A DNA stretch of 7,803 nucleotides from Candidatus Atribacter alterifermentans (GCA_012517635.1 JAAYUP010000267.1:1-7803), one strand, 5' to 3'; positions 1 through 6,677 are shown, numbered from the stretch's first letter. Notes: generated from the sequence alone by a model not told the origin. Numbers and translations: made by a program.

Positions 1-118
1 CCTCATTGATTTCAACTATGACAACTTTGGCACCTTCTTTTGCACAACCCTTACTGAAGGCTTCTCCAAGCCCTTGCCCAGCACCAGTTACAATAACCAC
101 TTTGTCCTGTAATCTCAT
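1..118 (-). CDS. SDR-family NAD(P)-dependent oxidoreductase, N-terminal part
   Basis: Only the first 39 codons lie in the window; the gene continues past the left edge. The protein opens with MRLQDKVVIVTGAGQGLGEA. This is the first beta strand of a Rossmann fold followed by the classical short-chain dehydrogenase TGxxxGxG cofactor motif at residues 11-18 (TGAGQGLG). The second strand, KVVIVE, ends in an acidic residue (E36), which in classical SDRs usually favours NAD over NADP. The start is set by AGGAGG at 125-130, six bases before the ATG. The catalytic SYK residues lie outside the window, so the substrate cannot be inferred. It is co-directional with the liv operon but 638 bp downstream of it and has its own promoter, so it is probably a separate transcription unit. 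Confidence 0.9.
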   Translation of the reverse strand, partial: MRLQDKVVIVTGAGQGLGEAFSKGCAKEGAKVVIVEINE

Positions 119-148
119 ACTTTTCCTCCTTCATTGGTATATAATTAC

Positions 149-175
149 CACTTTTTGATAAAATTTACACTTTTT
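149..175 (-). repeat. Two direct repeats at the SDR transcription start
   Basis: AAAAAGTG occurs at 149-156 and 168-175 on the minus strand, 19 bp apart. The flanks are also similar (AAAAAGTGTAAATT versus AAAAAGTGGTAATT). Their position at and just downstream of the predicted +1 would suit a repressor operator. AT-rich sequence yields such repeats by chance, so this is tentative. Confidence 0.35.
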
Positions 176-181
176 AAGAAA

Positions 182-210
182 ATTTTATGAAATATAAATG
201 TTTCTGTCAA
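182..210 (-). promoter_or_regulatory. Sigma-70/A-type promoter of the SDR gene
   Basis: Read on the minus strand, a perfect -35 box TTGACA (205-210) is followed by a 17-base spacer and a -10 box TAAAAT (182-187, five of six consensus bases). Transcription would start near 175, giving a leader of about 57 nt before the SDR ATG at 118. Two AAAAAGTG direct repeats (149-156 and 168-175) lie at and just after the predicted start and may be an operator. Confidence 0.75.
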
Positions 211-756
211 TATAAAAAAACAATCGAATTTGAGATAACCCGTCTAACCAATACTCGAACACAATAGGAAATAAACAATTATATAATTAGGTAAAAAAAT
301 AACATTATATGTATTTTTTTTTACATTACTAACTATCGCTTAAATTTCCTTCATTTATAATTGTTATTAAAGTTCTATTAATTATTGAGATTAATCTTTT
401 TTTAATTTGGTATTTTGATATTTTTTAAATGATTTTTTTAAATTCTATCTCGAAAAGACATTTAAAATATATCGACTCTTTTTAAAGATATACTGACTAA
501 ATTAAAAATTTTTTACTAAAATAAATTACTTTTTTAAGAGTTATAATTAAATTATATCCTTATAAAATTACAATTCTAGTAACGAAAAACACCTTTTGCA
601 AAAATTGGCAGATAAAATTTATGATAATAATTCAGTAAAATACTTAAAACGTTTTCTTTTTCATTTTTTGTCTAAAAACCCATATAAACCTCCTTCAACT
701 CTATTTTCTCTCTATTATCAATAAAACTTTAATAAACATTTAATCGATTTATTTAA
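211..756. other. AT-rich intergenic spacer
   Basis: Sampled stretches are about 13-18% GC, far below the genes. Apart from the SDR promoter at its left side and the truncated reading frame at 576-695, I see no gene, RNA gene or convincing terminator. Poly-A/T tracts are frequent. The liv operon ends at its right edge without a GC-rich hairpin and T-run. Confidence 0.7.
576..695 (-). pseudogene. Strong SD plus ATG with a stop at codon 4; possible decayed small gene
   Basis: On the minus strand AAGGAGG (689-695) lies five bases before an ATG (681-683), which is ideal spacing. The frame reads M-G-F-stop (TAG at 672-674), then stays open for 31 codons to a TAG at 576-578. The post-stop stretch has mixed-composition residues such as ENVLSILLNYYHKFYLPIF, but I recognise no family. 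It begins 73 bp downstream of the livH stop, where another operon gene would be expected. Alternatives are a functional three-codon mini-ORF, or a chance SD in AT-rich DNA. Confidence 0.25.
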
Positions 757-1590
757 TTAAACATCTATTGGTCTGAAGAAAAGAACAACAGCCATAGCGA
801 TAAAAACTACAATTTCAGATCCAGGAGGCCAAAAACGACCTGTTATGGACATTAGCATGCCCAATATAAATGAGGCGTAAAAAGTTCCTCGCAAGTTTCC
901 CATTCCTCCCGTTAATACAACAGCAAAACAGAGGAGTAAGATGTTTAAACCCATGTATGGGTGGACAGATGTAATAGGCGCATACAAAACTCCGCCAACA
1001 GCGGCTAAAGCACTTCCCAAAACAAAAGCAATTGAAAAATATCTTTCAACCCCTATGCCAAGACATTGTACTCCTTCTTTGTTGTCCAGTGCTGCTCTTA
1101 TAATCTTACCAACCATGGACTTTCTTATAAATAACTCAAGTCCAAAAAATACCAAAATCGCCAAAAGTATTACAAATATACGGTATATAGGAAAAACAAA
1201 TCCCATAAAATTGATTGATCTCCCTATTGGATCACTAAGTGGTTTTGGAAATACACCCCATATCCACTTGACTATATCAACTCCGATCAAAAAAATTGCA
1301 AATGTCGCAATAAAAGTATAATCTAGAGATTCCCCATATAAGCGTCGAATAACAAACCGCTCAATACAGTACCCTACTGAAGCAGCGATCAAAACAGCTA
1401 ACACACCTCCCCATAGAAAAGGAATACCAAAATTATTTACAGATGCTGCCAAAATATAAGCCCCAATTGTGTATATAATTGTATGTGCAAAGTTAATTAC
1501 TCTCATGGTGCCAAAGGTAAGAGATAGACCAATAGATATAAGATAGAGGACTGCTCCAATAGTTAATCCGTACATAATTGCATAGATCAT
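757..1590 (-). CDS. livH: Branched-chain amino acid-type ABC transporter permease (LivH family)
   Basis: A 277-residue, very hydrophobic inner-membrane protein, slightly shorter than typical LivH proteins (about 290-300 residues). The family motif GLSLTFGTMRVINFAH is at residues 21-36, within the first membrane segment. Further hydrophobic segments follow, at about 60-75, 90-110, 135-155, 188-205, 215-235 and 245-275. The cytoplasmic coupling loop that contacts the ATPases is the stretch with DNKEGVQCLGIGVERYF, after about residue 165, followed by the conserved SALAAVGGVL-type helix. It would pair with LivM to form the substrate channel. Its ATG overlaps the livM stop (ATGA), implying translational coupling, and it is the last gene of the operon. 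Residue M6 is an alternative start. The substrate is not determined by this sequence. Confidence 0.93.
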   Translation of the reverse strand: MIYAIMYGLTIGAVLYLISIGLSLTFGTMRVINFAHTIIYTIGAYILAASVNNFGIPFLWGGVLAVLIAASVGYCIERFVIRRLYGESLDYTFIATFAIFLIGVDIVKWIWGVFPKPLSDPIGRSINFMGFVFPIYRIFVILLAILVFFGLELFIRKSMVGKIIRAALDNKEGVQCLGIGVERYFSIAFVLGSALAAVGGVLYAPITSVHPYMGLNILLLCFAVVLTGGMGNLRGTFYASFILGMLMSITGRFWPPGSEIVVFIAMAVVLFFRPIDV

Positions 1591-2630
1591 TTGGATACCC
1601 CTTTCTCTAAGTATGGGTTTGGATTTTCATGAGCAGCAATTCTCTTATATAAATTTTCTAAACCACCCCATAAGCCTTTTCTAAACCTGAAAACTATAAG
1701 TAATAGTGATACTCCGAGAAGGAGTTCCCAACGTTGAAAATATATTGGAAGAAGATTTGTAATCAACATATATATAATTCCTCCAATAATTGAACCATAA
1801 AGACTTCCAGGGCCTCCAATTAAACAAGCAAATATAACGCCTGAATTAGCATTCACATCAAGCACATTAGGGTTTATATAACCATAATTTAAAGCAGTTA
1901 AAGCGCCGGCAAAACCTGCTACAGAAGCAGATATTACAAAATTAATCCATTTATAATAGTAAGTATTGTAACCTAAGAACCTCACTCGCTTTTCGTCTTC
2001 TTTTAATGAACGTAATATAACTCCGACGGAAGAAGAAGTAATTACTCGAAGAAAAAAGAAAACAAAAATCAAGGAAATAAATAAAAACCAGAAACGAAAA
2101 GCTGGATTTCTAAAATTGAAAATACTAAAACTAAGGTTTCTTACACTCAAACCATTTTCTCCCCCTGTAATCGCTTTGAGGGGTGACATCACCAAAAACC
2201 AACCAACACGGTTAAAAGCAAGGTTAATCAAGGCGAAACACGCTCCAGTTGCCCGAATAGCAATAGAACCTGCGGCCATACCTGCTATACAAGCAGCTAA
2301 TATTCCGAATACAATCGCTAGTAGAGGATTTGCGGTAAGGTATCGAAGTGAAAGACCTGTTGCATAGGCACCCACCCCTAAATAGAGAAGGTGCCCCATT
2401 GAAAGTCTCCCCATGTATCCATATAAAAGATCAAAAGATAACACCATGATACAGAAGATTGCGAAATCCGTTGCTCGATGGGTACCAAGAAATGGAATAA
2501 AGATTAAAAAGATGACAATTAGAAAGATAAGCTCTAATATCCGCCTTCTTACAGTACTTTTAGTTAGCTGGTCTCCCCAAAGAGAAAAAACCTGAAATAT
2601 TTTTCTATGCTTACTAAGGACATTCCCCAT
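1587..2630 (-). CDS. livM: Branched-chain amino acid-type ABC transporter permease (LivM family)
   Basis: A 347-residue polytopic membrane protein and the second half of the permease heterodimer. A basic cytoplasmic N-terminus (residues 1-30, with the cluster RRR at 28-30) precedes hydrophobic segments at about 33-48 and 55-72. The LivM signature GRLSMGHLLYLGVGAYA (74-90) follows; the usual form has GQ.S.GH..F.G.GAY. More segments lie near 99-140, 172-197, 230-250, 260-290 and 300-315. The coupling loop is the ...LKEDEKRVRFLGYNTYYYK... stretch before the SASVAGFAGAL helix. The C-terminus is a short polar tail. It starts 35 bp after livF, with AGGAG/AAGGGG-like ribosome-binding sequence upstream, and overlaps livH by four bases. 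Confidence 0.93.
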   Translation of the reverse strand: MGNVLSKHRKIFQVFSLWGDQLTKSTVRRRILELIFLIVIFLIFIPFLGTHRATDFAIFCIMVLSFDLLYGYMGRLSMGHLLYLGVGAYATGLSLRYLTANPLLAIVFGILAACIAGMAAGSIAIRATGACFALINLAFNRVGWFLVMSPLKAITGGENGLSVRNLSFSIFNFRNPAFRFWFLFISLIFVFFFLRVITSSSVGVILRSLKEDEKRVRFLGYNTYYYKWINFVISASVAGFAGALTALNYGYINPNVLDVNANSGVIFACLIGGPGSLYGSIIGGIIYMLITNLLPIYFQRWELLLGVSLLLIVFRFRKGLWGGLENLYKRIAAHENPNPYLEKGVSK

Positions 2631-2665
2631 AAGGCTCTATCCCCTTCTCCTAATCTTAATCGTAT

Positions 2666-3355
2666 CTAAAGAGATTTCTCTAAAAGAGCTGTGTTGCGAA
2701 TCTCTGAAAGATCATTTAATAAACGGGAAACCTTCCCCTCTTTAAGCACAACAACTTGGTCGGCCAAACGACTTACTAGTGGAAGATTTTGTTCAACTAT
2801 AATAGTTGACAGTTTTCCCTTTAAACGACTTAATATCTTTGCAACATCATTAATAACAACTGCCGCTAAACCTTGTGTGGGTTCATCAATAAGTACTAAC
2901 CTTGGATTACCAACTAATGCTTGCCCTATGAGTAAAATTTGTCTTTGTCCACCACTGAGTTGACCGGCTTTAAGATGGAGAAATTCTTTCATCTTGGGAT
3001 ATATCTCTAAAACCTTGTTAAGAGCTTGCGATAAAGGCTCGCCACTCGAAAATGCAGCAATTTCAATGTTTTCCTGAACAGTTAGACTGCTAAATACTTT
3101 TTTATCTTGGTTAACATAACGAATACCCTTATGATATAGCTTATTCGGTGGAAATCCGGTTATATCTCCCCCATCAAAATAAATCGAACCATTAAGAGGT
3201 CGAATTAGTCCCATTATGCTTTTCAGAAGCGTTGTTTTACCTGCTCCATTTCTTCCAACAATGAAAAGCGTTTTCCCTTCCTCTAACTCGAGAAATACGT
3301 TATATAACACCTTCGCATGGCCATAAGCAACATTAATATCTGTAACTTTGAGCAT
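2666..3355 (-). CDS. livF: Branched-chain amino acid-type ABC transporter ATPase (LivF family)
   Basis: A 229-residue cytoplasmic ATPase, normal size for LivF. In order: Walker A GRNGAGKTT (34-42), Q-loop glutamine Q83, ABC signature LSGGQ (134-138), Walker B LVLIDEP (154-160) with catalytic E159, and VEQN (188-191). LivF proteins typically carry Q rather than H at the switch position, here Q190. All catalytic elements are intact. The residue before the Q-loop glutamine is N82, where many LivF proteins have P (YVPQ); this is unlikely to affect function. It forms a heterodimer with LivG on the cytoplasmic face of LivH/LivM. It lies 45 bp downstream of livG, with AGGAG about ten bases before its ATG. 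Confidence 0.94.
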   Translation of the reverse strand: MLKVTDINVAYGHAKVLYNVFLELEEGKTLFIVGRNGAGKTTLLKSIMGLIRPLNGSIYFDGGDITGFPPNKLYHKGIRYVNQDKKVFSSLTVQENIEIAAFSSGEPLSQALNKVLEIYPKMKEFLHLKAGQLSGGQRQILLIGQALVGNPRLVLIDEPTQGLAAVVINDVAKILSRLKGKLSTIIVEQNLPLVSRLADQVVVLKEGKVSRLLNDLSEIRNTALLEKSL

Positions 3356-3400
3356 ACCCTTTCATCTCCTCTTAAGAAGGCAAATTCTAGTCTTAGTAGC

Positions 3401-4186
3401 CTAAACTAAAGACGCATCACTCTGTCCCTCTTCTTTAAGCATCTCTTCCTTACCCCAGTAACACTCATTAACTAGAGGATCTCTAAGAACCTCAGAAGGG
3501 TTCCCCTCGCAGATGAGACGTCCTTCATTCATTACGCTGAGTCGGTCAACAAAATCAACTATTGCTGATATTTTGTGTTCAATTATGGCAATTGTTATTT
3601 TTCCTTTAAGGGTTTTTAATAACTTTAAAACTTTTAATATTTCAACATCACTTAAACCACTGAATGGTTCATCGAGAAGCAATAATTTAGGCTTTAGAGA
3701 AAGAGAAAGGGCAATCTCAAGTAACCTTTTATCACCATAGGAAAGCTCTGCAGTTAGCGCATTGGCATAATTTTCAAGTCCAACAAGTTTCAATGCTTCT
3801 CTGGAACTATCCCAAGTATTTTGAGCAGAAGAGGTCAATAATTTCCAAAATGTGTAATGAGACTTGTTACTCCAAGTGGTGCAAGGGACTAGATTTTCCC
3901 ATACCTTAAGGGAATTAAATACTGATACTAGTTGAAAGGTGCGAACCATCCCCATCGCTACTCTTTTTTCTGGTGATAAGCGAGTTATATATCGTCCCTG
4001 AAAGGATACTTTGCCTGAAGTTGGGAGGAAAAAACCGGTTAGGAGATTAAAGAGGGTAGTTTTTCCGGAGCCATTTGGTCCAATTATTCCTAAAGTTTCG
4101 TTTTCCTCTATTGAAAGATTCACATCATTAACTGCAGTTAAACCTCCGAATTTCTTGACCAATCCACTTGTTGTTAACAAGCTCAT
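3401..4186 (-). CDS. livG: Branched-chain amino acid-type ABC transporter ATPase (LivG family)
   Basis: A 261-residue cytoplasmic ATPase, normal size for LivG. It shows Walker A GPNGSGKTT (36-44), the LivG-type Q-loop RTFQ (82-85), signature LSYGDKR (148-154), Walker B LLLLDEP (168-174), the GLSDVE D-loop region, and switch histidine H204 in IIEHK. The longer region between Q-loop and signature (about 100-147) and the C-terminal ICEGNPSEVLRDPLV segment are typical of LivG rather than LivF. The start is fixed by a perfect AGGAGG (4195-4200) eight bases before the ATG. It lies 81 bp after the binding-protein gene, from which it is separated by a hairpin. Confidence 0.94.
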   Translation of the reverse strand: MSLLTTSGLVKKFGGLTAVNDVNLSIEENETLGIIGPNGSGKTTLFNLLTGFFLPTSGKVSFQGRYITRLSPEKRVAMGMVRTFQLVSVFNSLKVWENLVPCTTWSNKSHYTFWKLLTSSAQNTWDSSREALKLVGLENYANALTAELSYGDKRLLEIALSLSLKPKLLLLDEPFSGLSDVEILKVLKLLKTLKGKITIAIIEHKISAIVDFVDRLSVMNEGRLICEGNPSEVLRDPLVNECYWGKEEMLKEEGQSDASLV

Positions 4187-4228
4187 TGTGCTGGCCTCCT
4201 CTAGCCTAACTGTTCTTAAACAAGGACA

Positions 4229-4256
4229 CGAGACTCCCTTTTTAGAGTGAGTCTCG
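4229..4256 (-). promoter_or_regulatory. Intercistronic hairpin between livK-like gene and livG
   Basis: On the minus strand CGAGACTC (4249-4256) and GAGTCTCG (4229-4236) form a perfect 8-bp stem around a 12-nt loop, starting 12 bases after the livK-like stop codon. The downstream RNA (UGUCCUUGUUU) is only moderately U-rich. A stable mRNA-processing or 3'-protecting hairpin, or a leaky terminator, fits better than a full terminator. It would lower expression of the membrane genes relative to the abundant binding protein, as is known for other ABC-importer operons. Confidence 0.6.
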
Positions 4257-4267
4257 CCAGCTTGCTA

Positions 4268-5515
4268 TCATTCATAGCCCATTTCTGACAAGGGTAAGCA
4301 TAAAACTTCAGTTTCAAAGAAATCTGTAATTTTGGCAAAATCCCATTGGTCAATACGCCCCTCGGTTCCTTTCCCTTCGCCAACAAAGTAAGCGTATTTA
4401 TAAAATGGCCGCCCATCAGGACGCCAGGTACCTGGCCCCTTAAAACTCATGAAATTGGGACTTTCAAGTAAAGCCTGGTACATCTTTGCTGGATCGGTTG
4501 ATTGAGCAGCCTCTATAGCTCGGAGGGTTTCCTTCATTCCAATGTAAGCGTATGCAGCCATAACATCGGGTTGTTCACCATATTCTTTCATGAAGGCAGC
4601 ACGGATCCTCTCAGCATTTTCGAAAGTTTCCGGATCTTTTTCTTTAATTTCGCTTAAATCATGGTAAAGCCACATTCCCATTGCCACTCCATCAAGAGCC
4701 TCGGGCGGAATGCCCATAGCAATACTTATCACAATCGCATTGTAAAAGATTTTTGTATGTTTGCTCAAACCTAATTCGTGCGCCTGTTTCAGTATTTCAA
4801 TTCCATCAGTACCCCATTGCCCCATTTGAACCACATCAGGTTTGGACTCAATGATCTTGAGAATATAAGAAGTATAGTCAGGTGTTCCTACTGGAGTCCA
4901 AATAAACTCTAATTTAATATCAGGATATTTCTCATAAACTTGCTTCATCCCAACACCGACTCCATGACCATAGGCATAGTCAGGAAGGCAAGCAATGACA
5001 TATTTCGGTTTAAAAGTCTCAATCACATACTCTGAGGTCATACGACCTATTGCATCAACTGCTCCTTGCGATGTAAAAAAGTAAGGGGCTTTATTTTCTT
5101 TTCGGAATACTGCTTCTTCAATTGAATTCGTAACCATCACAAATGCACTACCGTCTAATGCTTGTTCATTAATTGCTGTACTAACGTGCGCGAAGGTTCC
5201 ACCTACTAAGGTTGTAATTCCTTCCTCAATAAACTCTCGATACCTTCTAACCGCAACATCTGGTTTTGTCTCATCATCTCGAACTACTGCTTCAACTTGA
5301 TACTTTTTACCCCCTATTGTTAACCCTCCTGCTTCGTTTACTTCTTTTACAGCAAGAAGAGCTCCTTCTGATTGAACTTTTCCAGTAGGCGCCCCCGTAC
5401 CCGTAAGACTATACATTATTCCTACTTTAATAACATCTTCTTCAGCAATTGCTAAACCACAACCCACAAGAAACAGAACAGTAATCAATAAAATACTTAC
5501 CCAATTTCTTATCAT
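4268..5515 (-). CDS. livK: Extracytoplasmic substrate-binding protein of a HAAT/Liv-type ABC importer
   Basis: A 415-residue binding protein of the type I periplasmic-binding (Peripla_BP_6) family; the gene symbol is by family only. It begins with a short n-region and a hydrophobic stretch to about residue 18. This ends in LVGC (16-19), a good lipobox, so C19 may be lipidated; AIA at 22-24 is an alternative signal peptidase I site. The mature domain starts with VIKVGIMYSLTGTGAPTG, the usual first strand and ligand loop. It has the typical ALLAVKEVNEAGG helix, the PDYAYG segment and the GTPDYTSYILKI segment of the family. It is somewhat longer than E. coli LivK (about 370 residues). AGGAGG (5525-5530) lies nine bases before the ATG. 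It is first in the operon. The ligand could be a branched-chain amino acid, amide, urea or an aromatic acid; the sequence alone does not decide. Confidence 0.93.
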   Translation of the reverse strand: MIRNWVSILLITVLFLVGCGLAIAEEDVIKVGIMYSLTGTGAPTGKVQSEGALLAVKEVNEAGGLTIGGKKYQVEAVVRDDETKPDVAVRRYREFIEEGITTLVGGTFAHVSTAINEQALDGSAFVMVTNSIEEAVFRKENKAPYFFTSQGAVDAIGRMTSEYVIETFKPKYVIACLPDYAYGHGVGVGMKQVYEKYPDIKLEFIWTPVGTPDYTSYILKIIESKPDVVQMGQWGTDGIEILKQAHELGLSKHTKIFYNAIVISIAMGIPPEALDGVAMGMWLYHDLSEIKEKDPETFENAERIRAAFMKEYGEQPDVMAAYAYIGMKETLRAIEAAQSTDPAKMYQALLESPNFMSFKGPGTWRPDGRPFYKYAYFVGEGKGTEGRIDQWDFAKITDFFETEVLCLPLSEMGYE

Positions 5516-5568
5516 TCCTTAATTCCTCCTCTCCCTTTTTCTCGTAAATAGGTTAACTTTATTAACTT

Positions 5569-5626
5569 AAATAACTTTTCCCCGTTGCTTTTTTAAACAT
5601 CACCTACCTTTTTGTAAGAGTTATTT
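5569..5626 (-). promoter_or_regulatory. Leader inverted repeat upstream of the liv operon
   Basis: Within the predicted leader, AAATAACT (5619-5626, read on minus) and AGTTATTT (5569-5576) are perfectly complementary over 8 bases and enclose 42 nt containing GGTAGGTGATG and CAACGGGG. Just downstream AAGTTAA occurs twice around 5558-5570. This could be a leader structure or operator, but it matches no riboswitch I know, and AT-only arms arise easily by chance. Confidence 0.3.
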
Positions 5627-5661
5627 CAAAATATGGTACTTTATTAACAACATCTTTTCAT

Positions 5662-5690
5662 ATTCTAACATTAAAAAAATAATATTACAA
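5662..5690 (-). promoter_or_regulatory. Extended -10 promoter of the liv operon
   Basis: On the minus strand, -35 TTGTAA (5685-5690) and -10 TAGAAT (5662-5667) are separated by 17 bases. The bases TGT immediately before the -10 box make an extended -10 element. The predicted start is near 5655, giving a leader of about 140 nt before the binding-protein ATG. This is the best promoter in the stretch upstream of the operon. Confidence 0.65.
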
Positions 5691-5825
5691 GAAATTTAAT
5701 TGAGCCATATTGATTATTTCCCCATAAAAATTTTATAAACTATTTACTCAGCATTCGAGCTAAAATTAATAGTAAATTTAGATGATCTTTCTCATGGTAT
5801 TTACAGGAAAAAGCTTCTCCGGCTT

Positions 5826-5858
5826 CCTCCATTCCTGGAACAATCCTTTCCAGGGAGG
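5826..5858. repeat. Inverted repeat CCTGGAA/TTCCAGG with CCTCC/GGAGG extension
   Basis: CCTGGAA (5834-5840) and TTCCAGG (5848-5854) pair around a 7-nt loop. CCTCC (5826-5830) and GGAGG (5854-5858) can extend the pairing imperfectly. It lies inside the 65-codon open frame. No T-run follows on either strand, so it is not a simple terminator. Confidence 0.45.
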
Positions 5859-5915
5859 GAAAGATGCCATCTCCCGTTTCCTCCAACAAGGTCGCTGTGA
5901 CTAGCGAAAACTTTT

Positions 5916-5922
5916 GTTTTTT
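5916..5922 (-). other. A_AAA_AAC heptamer, candidate -1 slippery site
   Basis: In the frame of the 51-codon ORF the codons read CAA-AAA-AAC, so the heptamer A AAA AAC is in the phase required for -1 slippage. The -1 frame continues CAA-AAG-TTT-TCG into the 65-codon ORF. Eight bases downstream a 5-bp stem TCGCT/AGCGA (5903-5907 with 5892-5896) is present. The motif is canonical, but the stem is short and the ORFs are unidentified. Confidence 0.3.
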
Positions 5923-6471
5923 TGAGCACCAAGGTGGTCACTGAAATACTCCTTCCTTTTACTCACCTTAAGCGGAATAACTAGGTAGTAGATGATTCCC
6001 CGTATGATCAACCTCGAAGTTTTAAAGTGGAAGGGCTCCCTCTTTTTTTTAACCATTCAAAAGGATGATTCAGCCGTGATTTTCGAATGCTCACTTTTGG
6101 GTTTACTTATGAAATAGTCTTTATTCCTTCCTCCTTTTCGCTGATAAGTTCTCACCTAAAAGAAAACCGGCTCTGTCCAATGAATGCCTCCTTTGATGGA
6201 CGAAGCGAAAGTGCATGTCTTCGGAAAGAATTCCAAGAAAAAGCTCCAGAGGTTCTTCTCAAACTTCTAGATGGAACCTTGTAACACTGTCCGTTCGTTC
6301 ATACCATTTTCTTTGATTGTTGGTTTAGCTTCCCAACCCCCATCCGGAAATGTGCTCTTCGAGGATTATCACTGGTGTATATGCTCCAAAACACACCAAA
6401 AACTTACTATTCTTTTAGTGAAAAGCCTTTTTCTCTTTTATCCCTTTTTAACATGATTCAGAAAAAACCAC

Positions 6472-6526
6472 GGGGGTAATATCATTGGTTTAGTGCTAGG
6501 CAAACCCAATCTCATTGGGAGTCCCC
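6472..6526. repeat. Cluster of short inverted repeats, potential multi-stem RNA
   Basis: On the plus strand GGGG (within 6472-6476) can pair with CCCC (6523-6526). It would enclose GGTTT/AAACC (6487-6491 with 6502-6506) and CCCAAT/ATTGGG (6505-6510 with 6514-6519, 3-nt loop). The two inner stems overlap by two bases, so they compete slightly. No known RNA family is recognised. Confidence 0.3.
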
Positions 6527-6644
6527 TATATGCCAGGACTATTTTTATCCGAGGTGAAAAACAAAAAATTATTAGCTGACGCTTCTTTCAACTGATCTGT
6601 CTTTTTCTAAAAACAAAACTATCCCCCTCTATGGAAGCACTGGG

Positions 6645-6677
6645 AGAATGATTTCTTCAAAATGATAAAATCATTCT
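6645..6677. repeat. 10-bp perfect inverted repeat
   Basis: AGAATGATTT (6645-6654) and AAATCATTCT (6668-6677) form a perfect 10-bp stem with a 13-nt loop. It lies eight bases before the larger inverted repeat at 6685. No T-run follows on either strand and the stem is AT-rich, so it is not a typical intrinsic terminator. Confidence 0.5.

Larger units (their letters stand above)
5740..6056 (-). pseudogene. Two overlapping short ORFs, a possible frameshifted or decayed small gene
   Basis: ORF 1 starts at ATG 6054-6056 and runs 51 codons (MVKKKREPFHFK...) to TAG at 5901-5903; there is no Shine-Dalgarno, and TGA lies immediately before the ATG. ORF 2, in the -1 frame, is open from 5937 and continues 65 codons to TAG at 5740-5742. 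It ends ...HEKDHLNLLLILARMLSK, a plausible amphipathic helix. The two overlap at 5903-5937 and would join at an A-run (5917-5923) by a -1 shift, giving about 105 residues. I recognise no family. Explanations: a decayed gene with a one-base indel in a homopolymer, a programmed frameshift, or chance open frames in a non-coding block. Confidence 0.3.

Noticed and set aside
700..757. AT-only inverted repeat after livH considered as the operon terminator
   Set aside because: The arms are AT-only with a bulge and the U-tract is poor; a chance pairing is likely in such AT-rich DNA.
941..1321. 126-codon plus-strand ORF inside livH
   Set aside because: It is the complement of a well-supported membrane protein gene and is rich in lysine, threonine and proline with no family resemblance; a shadow. 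The same applies to plus-strand frames inside livM, livF and livG and the minus frame at 4216-4416.
5826..5858. Hairpin considered as an intrinsic terminator
   Set aside because: The stem is convincing, but no T-run follows directly on either strand.
6121..6180. 19-codon minus-strand frame with TTG start after AAAGGAGG
   Set aside because: The Shine-Dalgarno is good, but the peptide is very short, starts with TTG and has no visible relation to neighbours; too weak to call.
6087..6456. 65- and 61-codon plus-strand ORFs (6087-6284, 6271-6456)
   Set aside because: No ribosome-binding site, no recognisable domain and poor protein-like composition; considered as transposase fragments, but no transposase motif could be seen.
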